This document shows positions 1-8,430 of a stretch of 44,611 bases of DNA, one piece after another; position 1 is the stretch's first letter; each line of letters starts with the position of its first letter. Location: assembly GCA_049604415.1 (NCBI GenBank), contig JBMYTN010000033.1, positions 1 through 44,611 on the forward strand. The letters are read 5' to 3'. This DNA is from JBMYTN01 sp049604415 (GTDB lineage: Bacteria > Pseudomonadota > Alphaproteobacteria > Rhodospirillales > Rhodospirillaceae). Under the pieces are notes generated by a model. The model searched no databases and was not told the DNA's origin. It was given only the letters and a program-made list of their open reading frames with translations. A program made the position numbers and the translations under genes.

Positions 1-70
1 CAGCGCCAATTTGGGCTGCAATGACGCCAATCGTTAAAGTGTCACCGCAGCCTAGGGTTTGTGAGAACCA

Positions 71-3000
71 ATGCCAGAGAGCATTGCCGGACAGAAGGTG
101 ATTGAACGCCTGTATCAGGGGAACAGGTGGGATGTTTACCGTGTCCAAATGCCGAGCGGCGACACCGCCATCGCCAAGGTCTCCTGCGAAGAATTTCCCT
201 CTGCTGAAGCGCTGGTCCGGCTCCGGGCCGAATATGACACTTTGACCCGGCTCCGGGATGTGGCCGGGGTGGTGCAGGTTTTGGGCCTGGAGCGGGACCG
301 CCAAGGTCTGGCGTTGATGCTGGCCGATGGCGGAGGGCTGCCGCTGTCGAAAATCCTCGCTGCGGAGCGCCTGAGCCTGCGCGATGCCCTGGTGGTGGGC
401 ATACAAACCGCCGCCATCCTAAGCCGGATCCACAGCCAAACCCTGATCCACAAGGACATCAACCCGTCCAACATCCTGTGGAACCGGGATACCGGCACCG
501 TCGAGATCATTGATTTTGAACTCGCCACCACACATGCCAGCGAACGTCAGGTGGTGATCAGCCCGACCAGCCTAGACGGCACCCTGGCCTATATGGCCCC
601 GGAACAAACCGGGCGGATGAACCGCTCCATCGATTACCGTAGCGACCTATATGCCTTGGGCGTTTCGCTCTACCAGATCTTCACCGGCGGGCTGCCCTTC
701 GTCACCCGTGATGCCATGGAGCTGGTGCACAGCCATTTGGCCAAGCTCCCGGACAGCCCGACCGATCGGGACGCCACAATCCCCAAGGTGATCTCCGAGA
801 TCGTCCTGCGTCTGATGGCCAAGACCGCCGAGGAGCGTTATCAAAGCGCCCTTGGCGTGCAACGGGATTTGGAACAAGCCCTGGCCCAGTTGGACCAGAC
901 CGGCAGCATTGCCTCCTTTGCGCTGGGGACAAAGGATCGGCCCCATGGCTTGCGGGTGTCCCAGACCCTTTATGGCCGGGAGGCCGAGGTAAAGCTGCTG
1001 GTCAACAGCGTCGAGACCGCTGGCTCGGGACCGGCGGAGCTGATCATGGTCGGCGGCTATTCCGGCGTTGGCAAAACCGCGCTGCTGGAGGAGCTGCACA
1101 AGCCGGTGGCCCAGCGCCGGGGCTATTTTATTTCCGGCAAGTTTGACCAGTTCCAACGCCATATTCCCCATACGGCCATCATCCAGGCCTTTCGCGCGCT
1201 GGTCTCTCAGCTGTTGACCGAGCCGGAAACCGATGTCCTACTCTGGGGTGAAGCCCTGACTTCGGCTTTGGGGGAGTTGGGCCAGGTGCTGGTCGATCTG
1301 ATCCCGGAATTTGAAATCATCCTCGGTCCCCAGCCCCCGATTGTTGCTTTGGATGGCGCTGATGCGGAAGCCCGACTGCACACCGTGATCGCCAGCCTGT
1401 TGGATGCGTTGTGCACGGCAGAGCATCCCATGGCCCTGTTCCTGGATGACCTGCAATGGGCCGACCCGGCCTCCTTAAAGCTATTGCGCCATTTGGCCAC
1501 CGAGACCAAACACCGGCATCTGGTTTTGCTGGGGGCCTACCGAGACAATGAGGTCAGCCCGGAGCACCCTCTGATGCTGACCCTGGCCGCCATTGCTGAA
1601 CAGCGGCCCTATCGCGCCTTGGAGCTGGAGCCATTGAGCGCGGATTGGACCAATGCCCTGGTGGCGGACTCCCTGGATGCCGCACCGGAGATCACCCAAC
1701 CCCTGGCCGATGCGGTCTATGCCAAGACCCTGGGCAATCCGTTTTTTGTCTCCCGCTTGCTGCAATCGATCTACGAGAACGGCCTGTTGGTCTGGGATGT
1801 GGAACGGCGGGGCTGGAGCTGGGATCTGCCAGCGATCCAGAGCCTGGCCTTTAGCGACAATGTGGTCGATTTGATGGTCGCAAAGATCAATCAACTGCCG
1901 GACCTGACCCGCAGCCTGCTGCAACAGGCCAGCTGTTTGGGGGCCTCCTTTGCCCTGGACGCCCTGACCGATATTTGTGACGTGGCCCGCTCCATGACCG
2001 CTGCCTCGCTGGACTTTGCCGTCCAAGCCGATTTGCTCCGTCTCGAAGGGGCTTCAGGGCGGTTGCGGTCTTGGCCGGTAGGGCAGGACAAAGCTGAAGA
2101 GGAGGATGCGACGTCCAGCCCGTCTGGCGTAACCCTTTTCTTTGTCCATGACCGGATCCAGGAGGCGGCCTACTCCCAGCTGTCGGTCGCCCAACGCCAG
2201 GCCATCCATTGGCGTGCCGGGGTCACCCTGCTGCGCAGCCTGTCCGAACCGGAGCGGCTGAAGGCCCTGTTTCCTTTGGTCAACCATCTGAACCAGGGCT
2301 GGTCCGAAGGGGCGGATGGCCCCACAGCGGTCGATCTGGCGGAGCTGAACCTGGAAGCCGGGCTGCGGGCCATGGCCTCCGTGGCCCATGCCACCGCCCT
2401 GGACTATATCCGCCAGGGCATCGCCTATTTGGGGCCGGTGGGATGGGACAGTCATCACCACCTGATGTTTGACTTGCACCGGGCCTTGGCGAAAGCAGAG
2501 TTCCAATGCGGCCACCATGACGCCACTGAAGCGGTCATTGCGGAGCTCAACAGCCGCGCGATCGGTCGGACGCAAAAGGCCTCCCTGCATGCCTTTATGC
2601 TCGAAGTGTCCCTAACCCGGGGCCGCTGGGCCGATGGCTTGGCGGTTGGCCTGGAATGCCTGACCCTGTTTGGCTTTGATCTGCCCCAGGAGGAGGCCGC
2701 GCTGGATGCGGCCCTGGCTGCGGAGCAAGCGGCCATTGATGCCTTGCTTGCGGGCCGGGACATCGCCGCACTGGCCGACGCGCCGCTGATGCAGGATCCC
2801 GATAAGATCCAGGTGCTGGAGCTGCTGCACCGCACCTGGACCTGCGCCTACATGGTCAATTACAAGCTTGGTACATTGGCGGTGCTGAAGGTGGTGCGGC
2901 TGTCCCTGGACCATGGCAACGCGCCCTTCTCCGCCTTTGGCTATATCGTTTATGGCTCGATCTTAAGCTCGGTCCACAATGAGTATCAGAAGGCCTATGA

Positions 3001-5188
3001 ATTCGGCCTGTTGGCCCTGAACCTGAACGAAAGGTTCGGCGTCGTCGAGCTGGTGCCCAAGGTGAACAATATGTTCGCCCATACCATCAATCATTTCGCC
3101 AAACCCCTGGCCAGTAATATTCCGATCTATGAGGAAAGCTATCAGGCCAGCCTAGCCTGCGGCGATTTGTGGTGGGGCGTTTGGGCGGTCGATTTCCTGG
3201 TCGGCAATCAATTCATCAAAGGCGATGCCCTGGACAAAGTCCATGAAACCAGCCTGCGCTATCAGGGCTATGTGGAGAAATCCGGCGACGCTGCTTTGCT
3301 GCATATGATGCGGCTAAACCAGCATGTGGTGCTGAACCTACGCGGTTTGACCCCGGATGCCATAAGCTTGACAGGTCCGGATTGGGATGTGGACAAGGCC
3401 CTGGCCGAGCTGAGAGCGCTGCCCTTTGACTTCGGGGTTTTCTGGATCCGGCTGTCCCAATCGATCCTGCATCTGCTCTATGGCGATCTGGAACGGGCGG
3501 CGGCCGCCAGTGCGGAGGCTGAGGCCCTGAAGGCCAATGCCCCGGGCTTTATGCTGGTCATGGAGCAGGCGTTTTACCGGGGACAGATCCTGGCCGAGAT
3601 CTGTGAAGCCGATCCAGAGGACCGGTCCGGCGCACCCCGCCAGGAGTTGAACGCGTTGGTTGCCCAAATGCAGCGCTGGTCGGTCAATGCCCCGTTTAAT
3701 TACGGCCACAAACACAGTTTGCTCCTCGCGGAGGTCAACCGGCTGGACGGGCTGACTGGGGAGGCCGCCGGGCACTATGACGCGGCCATCGAAGCCGCCC
3801 TGGACAATGGTTTCATTCAGATTGCGGCCCTCGGCAATGAGCTGGCGGCCAAGTTTTATCTGAAAACTGGCCGGTCCGTTGCGGCCTGGGGCTATTTGAT
3901 GAAGGCGCGCTCGCTCTACAGCATGTGGGGGGCGGGGCGGAAGGTCCGGTTGCTGGAGGAAACCCATTCCGATCTGTTCCGCCGGGTTGGCGCGACGGTG
4001 CTGGAAGACGGCACCATCCGCAGCAGCAAGACCTCGGAACTCTCCGAGCTTGATCTGCGCTCGATCATCAAAGCCTCCCAAGCGATCTCTGGCGAAATCA
4101 CCGTCAAACCGCTTCTGGAGCGCCTGATGCGTCTGGTGCTGGAAACCGGCGGGGCGCAGCAGGCCGTGTTGCTTTTGCAGCGTGATGGTCACTTGGTGGC
4201 CGAGGCCCGGGGCACCGCCGAGCCTGACGTCATCGAAATCTTGGATGGTCAGCCGGTATTCGATGCAAAGGACCACGGGTTGGGAGCGCCGCTGGTGCCG
4301 CTCTCCGTGCTCCGCCTAGCGGAAAGCAAGCGCGATGCCTTGGTCCTGGATGACGCCCGCACCGATTTGATGTTCCGCGACGATCCCTATTTCGCCGCTG
4401 TCCAGCCCCGCTCAATTTTCTGTTTGCCGATCCTGCGCCATGGCGCGGTTTCGGGCATACTCTATCTGGAGAACAATCTGTCCCCCGGAGCTTTCACGGC
4501 GGATCGGCGCGGCGTGCTGCGGCTGCTGGCCTCCCAGGCCGCCATCTCCATCGAAAATGCCTATCTGTATTTGGATATGGAGGATCGGGTCGCGGCCCGG
4601 ACCCGGGAGCTCTCGCTGGAGATCCAAGAGCGCAAACGCGTTGAGGGCCAATTGCGCGAGGCGAAAGCGGAGCTGGAGGCCACCAATGCCCGGTTGGCCC
4701 GGATCGCGGTCACCGACAAGCTGACCAATCTGTTCAATCGGGTGAAGCTGGACGAAGTCCTCTATGAGCAGTTTGAGACCTCGCGGCGCTTTGGCCACCC
4801 GCTGTCCCTGATCATTGTCGATATTGACCATTTCAAACAGGTCAATGACCTGCATGGCCACCAGATCGGCGATGCCATCTTGGTCGCCTTCGCCAGCATC
4901 TTGCGCAACAATGTGCGCAAGGTGGACATTGCCGGGCGCTGGGGGGGCGAAGAATTCATGATCGCCTGTCTGCAATGTGCGGGTGATACCGCTGCGAAGG
5001 TGGCCGAAAAGCTGCGTCAACGCGTCGCCGAGACCGACTTCCCCCATGTCGGGCAAATGACGGCCAGTTTTGGCGTCGCTTCCCTGGCCGCCGGTGACAG
5101 TATAGAAAGTCTGGTTCAGCGCGCCGATCAGGCCCTCTATCGCGCCAAACTGAAGGGGCGCAACCGGGTCGAGACCGCTGCGGAATAG
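71..5188 (+). CDS. Ser/Thr kinase-AAA ATPase-GAF-GGDEF signalling protein (diguanylate cyclase)
   Basis: A 1705-residue cytoplasmic multi-domain signalling protein. Residues 1-270 are a Ser/Thr kinase domain, with K36 as the likely ATP lysine, HKD at 127-129 in the catalytic loop and DFE at 148-150 where DFG is usual. A predicted-ATPase domain follows, with Walker A GGYSGVGKT at about 328-336. A long helical, TPR-like region runs to about 1320, then a GAF domain (about 1330-1500), a short coiled coil and a C-terminal GGDEF domain. The active-site GGEEF lies near residue 1625, and RKVD exactly five residues upstream matches the inhibitory I-site. Such kinase/ATPase/GAF proteins usually end in a histidine kinase, so the GGDEF output is the informative part: it should make c-di-GMP. 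The ligand sensed is unknown. A plausible target is the PilZ-bearing BcsA encoded at 27581-29962. Confidence 0.9.
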   Translation: MPESIAGQKVIERLYQGNRWDVYRVQMPSGDTAIAKVSCEEFPSAEALVRLRAEYDTLTRLRDVAGVVQVLGLERDRQGLALMLADGGGLPLSKILAAERLSLRDALVVGIQTAAILSRIHSQTLIHKDINPSNILWNRDTGTVEIIDFELATTHASERQVVISPTSLDGTLAYMAPEQTGRMNRSIDYRSDLYALGVSLYQIFTGGLPFVTRDAMELVHSHLAKLPDSPTDRDATIPKVISEIVLRLMAKTAEERYQSALGVQRDLEQALAQLDQTGSIASFALGTKDRPHGLRVSQTLYGREAEVKLLVNSVETAGSGPAELIMVGGYSGVGKTALLEELHKPVAQRRGYFISGKFDQFQRHIPHTAIIQAFRALVSQLLTEPETDVLLWGEALTSALGELGQVLVDLIPEFEIILGPQPPIVALDGADAEARLHTVIASLLDALCTAEHPMALFLDDLQWADPASLKLLRHLATETKHRHLVLLGAYRDNEVSPEHPLMLTLAAIAEQRPYRALELEPLSADWTNALVADSLDAAPEITQPLADAVYAKTLGNPFFVSRLLQSIYENGLLVWDVERRGWSWDLPAIQSLAFSDNVVDLMVAKINQLPDLTRSLLQQASCLGASFALDALTDICDVARSMTAASLDFAVQADLLRLEGASGRLRSWPVGQDKAEEEDATSSPSGVTLFFVHDRIQEAAYSQLSVAQRQAIHWRAGVTLLRSLSEPERLKALFPLVNHLNQGWSEGADGPTAVDLAELNLEAGLRAMASVAHATALDYIRQGIAYLGPVGWDSHHHLMFDLHRALAKAEFQCGHHDATEAVIAELNSRAIGRTQKASLHAFMLEVSLTRGRWADGLAVGLECLTLFGFDLPQEEAALDAALAAEQAAIDALLAGRDIAALADAPLMQDPDKIQVLELLHRTWTCAYMVNYKLGTLAVLKVVRLSLDHGNAPFSAFGYIVYGSILSSVHNEYQKAYEFGLLALNLNERFGVVELVPKVNNMFAHTINHFAKPLASNIPIYEESYQASLACGDLWWGVWAVDFLVGNQFIKGDALDKVHETSLRYQGYVEKSGDAALLHMMRLNQHVVLNLRGLTPDAISLTGPDWDVDKALAELRALPFDFGVFWIRLSQSILHLLYGDLERAAAASAEAEALKANAPGFMLVMEQAFYRGQILAEICEADPEDRSGAPRQELNALVAQMQRWSVNAPFNYGHKHSLLLAEVNRLDGLTGEAAGHYDAAIEAALDNGFIQIAALGNELAAKFYLKTGRSVAAWGYLMKARSLYSMWGAGRKVRLLEETHSDLFRRVGATVLEDGTIRSSKTSELSELDLRSIIKASQAISGEITVKPLLERLMRLVLETGGAQQAVLLLQRDGHLVAEARGTAEPDVIEILDGQPVFDAKDHGLGAPLVPLSVLRLAESKRDALVLDDARTDLMFRDDPYFAAVQPRSIFCLPILRHGAVSGILYLENNLSPGAFTADRRGVLRLLASQAAISIENAYLYLDMEDRVAARTRELSLEIQERKRVEGQLREAKAELEATNARLARIAVTDKLTNLFNRVKLDEVLYEQFETSRRFGHPLSLIIVDIDHFKQVNDLHGHQIGDAILVAFASILRNNVRKVDIAGRWGGEEFMIACLQCAGDTAAKVAEKLRQRVAETDFPHVGQMTASFGVASLAAGDSIESLVQRADQALYRAKLKGRNRVETAAE

Positions 5189-5278
5189 CCTTCCGTCTCA
5201 ATGATCCTTTTGCTGGAAAATGATTTAGGGTAAACACAGCCTCCTCATATTTTGCTGGATCGTCGCTCCGTGGTTGAC

Positions 5279-6019
5279 ATGGATGACATCATACGGATGG
5301 GCCGGATTGGCACCGCCCAGTCCGTCGCCTGCGTGACCTTGAACCGGCCAGAGCGCGCCCATGCCTATACGGTGGCGATGCTCGAAGCCCTTCAGGCCCG
5401 AATTGCGGAGATTGCGCAGGACCCGGAGATCACCGGGGTCATACTGACCGCCACCGGGGATCGGGCCTTTTGCTCCGGGGCGGATCGTGACGAAATCGAT
5501 GTCCGACGGGCCGCCGACGGCTTTGCCCTGTTGGCCCGGGATGTGTTCACCGCCTGGCAGCAGCTTCCCATGCCCACGGTGGCGGCCTTAAACGGGATCG
5601 CCTGTGGTGGCGGATTGGAATTGGCCCTGGCCTGTGATCTGCGGATTTGCACCCCACAGGCCCGGTTCTGGCTGCCGGAAACCGGGTTTGGCCTCACACC
5701 GGCGGCGGGCGGCATGGAAGGGCTGCATCGGGTGATCGGCTCGGCCCGAGCCCGGGAGATGATTTTGTTTGGCCGCCAGATAGATGCCCCGACTGCCCTG
5801 GACTGGGGGCTGGTGTCCGCCGTTGGCGACACTGTGCACGATCTGGCCCTGGCCGAAATGGAGCGGGTGGCCGAACGCTCCCCCCTGGCCACCCGGGCCG
5901 CCAAACGCCTGCTCAATGCTTTGGACCAGGATGATCGGATCGATGCGGCGATCCGGGCCACCCAAGCCGCCCTCTATGAACATCGCTTTGCCCAGGACGG
6001 AGGGGCGAAGGATGGCTGA
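5279..6019 (+). CDS. Crotonase-fold enoyl-CoA hydratase, probable DpgD/DpgB-role enzyme
   Basis: About 246 residues of crotonase fold with oxyanion-hole motifs (FCSGAD; GIACGGG). Both catalytic glutamates of true hydratases are visible, E114 in GGLELA and E134 in LPETG, spaced 20 apart as in rat enoyl-CoA hydratase (144/164). It overlaps the type III polyketide synthase by 8 nt (ATGGCTGA). In Dpg biosynthesis two crotonases, DpgB and DpgD, help DpgA dehydrate and aromatise the tetraketide to 3,5-dihydroxyphenylacetyl-CoA. Here only one is present, and its two Glu residues fit the dehydrating DpgD role. The start is uncertain: TTG 5252, GTG 5270, ATG 5279 and ATG 5297 are in frame and none has a strong ribosome binding site. 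The role is inferred from context; the fold is clear. Confidence 0.8.
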   Translation: MDDIIRMGRIGTAQSVACVTLNRPERAHAYTVAMLEALQARIAEIAQDPEITGVILTATGDRAFCSGADRDEIDVRRAADGFALLARDVFTAWQQLPMPTVAALNGIACGGGLELALACDLRICTPQARFWLPETGFGLTPAAGGMEGLHRVIGSARAREMILFGRQIDAPTALDWGLVSAVGDTVHDLALAEMERVAERSPLATRAAKRLLNALDQDDRIDAAIRATQAALYEHRFAQDGGAKDG

Positions 6020-7076
6020 GCCCACGCGCCTGCCACGCCCGCCACGTCTGTCTGCCATCGGCACGGCCTTCCCCGGGCGACGCTATTTGCAAAGCGAGAT
6101 TGTCGAGCTGTTTCGGGTCACCGATCCGAAGGCCAGACAGTTTTTCACCAATGGCTTTATCCATGCCCGCAATCTGGTGCTGCCCGACCCGGCCCCGGAT
6201 GGCGCGATCCCTGAGGAAACCCCCAGCGCGCTCTATGCCAAGCATCAGCATCATGCGGTCGAGACCGGCAGCTTGGCCGTCACCCGGGCCTTGGCGGCCG
6301 CAGGTCTGACGACCCAGGATGTCGACTATATCGCTTGTGTCACCTCCACAGGCTTTCTCTGCCCCAGCCTGACCGCCCATCTGGTGCGGCATCTGGATCT
6401 GCCGCCCAAAGTGCATCGCCTGGACGTGGTCGGCATGGGCTGCAATGCGGGCCTGAATACCTTGCAGCCGGTTTCCGCCTACTGTTCCGGACATCCCGGT
6501 AGCGTGGGTTTGCTGGTGTGTGTGGAGGTCTGCTCGGCAGCCTATGTGGTGGATGAAGCCATCGGTACGGCGGTGGTCAACTCCCTGTTCGGCGATGGGG
6601 CGGCCTGTGCGGTGGTGACCTCCGGAGCCGAAGAGCAGGGCGGGGTCGCGCTGCTGGATTATGAGTCCCTGATGCTGCCGGATCATTTTGACGCCATGCG
6701 GTTTGATTTCGACGGTCGCAAATATGCCTTTTCGATCAACCGCGCGATCCCGAAAGTACTGGGGGCCCATGTGGACCAACCGGTCGATGCGCTCTTGGCC
6801 CGCAATGGTCTGACGCGCAACGACATCCGGCATTGGAACATCCATTCCGGCGGGCGCAAGGTCATCGATGCCATGATCAAAACCTTGGGCCTGACCCGAC
6901 ATGAGGTGCGCCACACCGACGCGGTGCTCTATGACCATGGCAATTTGTCATCGGGCTCGTTCCTGTTCTCCCTGAAGCGCTTGTATGAAGAAGGGGTCGC
7001 CCAGCCCGGCGATCCCTGCATGCTGATCACCATGGGGCCCGGGTCCCAGATCGAGTGCTGCCTGGGCCGGTTTTAA
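6012..7076 (+). CDS. dpgA: Type III polyketide synthase, DpgA-like (3,5-dihydroxyphenylacetyl-CoA synthase)
   Basis: 354 residues of chalcone/stilbene-synthase-type thiolase fold. The catalytic triad is visible as C144 in VGMGCNAGLN, H278 in NIHSGGRK and N311 in DHGNLSSGS. From memory of the actinomycete DpgA sequences, the segments around VGMGCNAGLN, VVNSLFGDGAA, HSGG(R/K)KVIDA and GNLSSGSFLFS match closely, which points to DpgA rather than an alkylresorcinol synthase. Known DpgA condenses four malonyl-CoA units. The ATG at 6012 is preferred because GGGGCGAAGG precedes it and it overlaps the crotonase stop. An open frame extends upstream to 5784 but lies inside the crotonase gene. The dpgC-like gene follows after 9 nt, consistent with one operon. 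Confidence 0.9.
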   Translation: MAEPTRLPRPPRLSAIGTAFPGRRYLQSEIVELFRVTDPKARQFFTNGFIHARNLVLPDPAPDGAIPEETPSALYAKHQHHAVETGSLAVTRALAAAGLTTQDVDYIACVTSTGFLCPSLTAHLVRHLDLPPKVHRLDVVGMGCNAGLNTLQPVSAYCSGHPGSVGLLVCVEVCSAAYVVDEAIGTAVVNSLFGDGAACAVVTSGAEEQGGVALLDYESLMLPDHFDAMRFDFDGRKYAFSINRAIPKVLGAHVDQPVDALLARNGLTRNDIRHWNIHSGGRKVIDAMIKTLGLTRHEVRHTDAVLYDHGNLSSGSFLFSLKRLYEEGVAQPGDPCMLITMGPGSQIECCLGRF

Positions 7077-7085
7077 GGATGGTTG

Positions 7086-8426
7086 ATGTCTGAGTTAGAA
7101 GCCCGGATCGCGGCCTGGCGGGATCGGATGGTGCTGCCCGGTGCCGCAGCTTTTGCCGCTTGGCGGGCGGCCTTTGCCCCCTGGTTTGCCGAGGGCGAAC
7201 AGATCCGATCCGCCTGGCAAGACGCCCCTGCCGAGCAATCCTGGTCCCTGCGGCTGATCCAAGCTGAGGGGCTGTTGCTCGGCGTCAGAGCCTATGCTCA
7301 GGATTTTTTCCATCTGCTGTCGCCGCCGGACCCGAGACCGGTGCGCATAGAAGACCTGATCGACGCCGCACAAGCCGTCTTTGCCGATCTCGGTTTTGAT
7401 CCGGACCAAATTGCGATGGACGCCCCCTTGCCCTTGGGGCAAAAATCCGGCGTCGATCTGTTCCAAGGGATTTTGCTCTCCGGGTTGCTTGAGGATCCCG
7501 TTCTCGCAGCCCGGTTGATGCGCGACATGCGCCGTCCGAAATCGGTCTCCGAAGATCTGTTGGCGGACTTTCAACGCTCTGATCGTCTGGACCTGGGGGC
7601 TGTGCTGTTGGAGCGGAACGGGCCGACCGGGTTGATCACTTTCACCATCCCAGACTCCTTGAATTCTGAGGATGATGCGCTGCTGGAGGCCTTTGAAACC
7701 GCAGTCGATCTGGTGCTGCTGCACCCGGAGATCCGGACCGGCGTCCTGCGCGGCGGGGTGATGACCCACCCAAAATACCGCGACCGGCGGGTGTTCTGCT
7801 CCGGGATCAATCTGACCAAACTGCTGAAGGGCCAAATCTCCTATCTCTATTTCATCACCCGGGAGTTTGGGGTGTTGAACAAGATCTATCGCGGCATGGC
7901 CATGGGGCCGAGCGATGATCTGGGCGGTGTTGCCTATGAAAAGCCCTGGATCGGCGTGGTCGATGGCCATGCCATTGGCGGCGGTGTGCAGATGCTGCTG
8001 ATCCTGGACCATGTGATCGCCGAGCAAGACGCTTTTCTGGCCGTGCCCGCGCGCACCGAGGGCTTCATTCCCGGCTTGGCCAATCTGCGGCTGCCGCGTT
8101 TGGTTGGCGCGCGCCAGGCGCATCAGATCGTCGAGCTGGGCCTGCGGGTCGTCCCCACGGATCCGCTGGGCCAAAGCCTGGTTGATGTGGCGGTGCCCAC
8201 CGAGCAGGTGGAGGCGGCCCTTTCCGCAGCCATTGACCGCTATCAAGACAGCGGGGCTGCCGGGGTGATCGCCAATCGCCGGGCCTTCCGCTTGGCCGAG
8301 GAGCCGGAAGAGTTGTTCCGGGCCTATATGGCCCAGTTCTGTCTGGAGCAGGCGCGCTGTCTTTATGATCCCAGTTCTGCGGCGCATTTGAACCGGGTCT
8401 GGACCCAGCGGACCAAAGGGCTCTAA
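7086..8426 (+). CDS. dpgC: DpgC-like cofactor-independent dioxygenase (3,5-dihydroxyphenylacetyl-CoA oxygenase)
   Basis: 446 residues with a helical N-terminal domain (about 1-190) followed by a crotonase domain, the layout of DpgC. Diagnostic stretches are VFCSGINL, EKPWIGVVDG at about 285-294 with the oxyanion-hole GHAIGGG at 294-300, then EGFIPGLANLRL, and ANRRAF..AEEP near the end. They correspond closely to remembered actinomycete DpgC. DpgC uses O2 without metal or flavin to turn 3,5-dihydroxyphenylacetyl-CoA into 3,5-dihydroxyphenylglyoxylate. ATG 7086 is chosen over TTG 7083 because AAGGATGG lies just upstream. It sits between the dpgA-like gene (9 nt) and the GH3-type gene (4 nt). 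Confidence in the family is high; the product is inferred. Confidence 0.9.
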   Translation: MSELEARIAAWRDRMVLPGAAAFAAWRAAFAPWFAEGEQIRSAWQDAPAEQSWSLRLIQAEGLLLGVRAYAQDFFHLLSPPDPRPVRIEDLIDAAQAVFADLGFDPDQIAMDAPLPLGQKSGVDLFQGILLSGLLEDPVLAARLMRDMRRPKSVSEDLLADFQRSDRLDLGAVLLERNGPTGLITFTIPDSLNSEDDALLEAFETAVDLVLLHPEIRTGVLRGGVMTHPKYRDRRVFCSGINLTKLLKGQISYLYFITREFGVLNKIYRGMAMGPSDDLGGVAYEKPWIGVVDGHAIGGGVQMLLILDHVIAEQDAFLAVPARTEGFIPGLANLRLPRLVGARQAHQIVELGLRVVPTDPLGQSLVDVAVPTEQVEAALSAAIDRYQDSGAAGVIANRRAFRLAEEPEELFRAYMAQFCLEQARCLYDPSSAAHLNRVWTQRTKGL

Positions 8427-8430
8427 CCCA

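Noticed and set aside
3338..4276. Long minus-strand frame inside the signalling gene
   Set aside because: It is an antisense shadow of a GC-rich coding frame with no recognisable domain; similar shadows occur across most genes here.
5784..6011. N-terminal extension of the polyketide synthase
   Set aside because: The extra residues lie inside the crotonase frame and show no family similarity; ATG 6012 with its upstream purine stretch gives the normal N-terminus.
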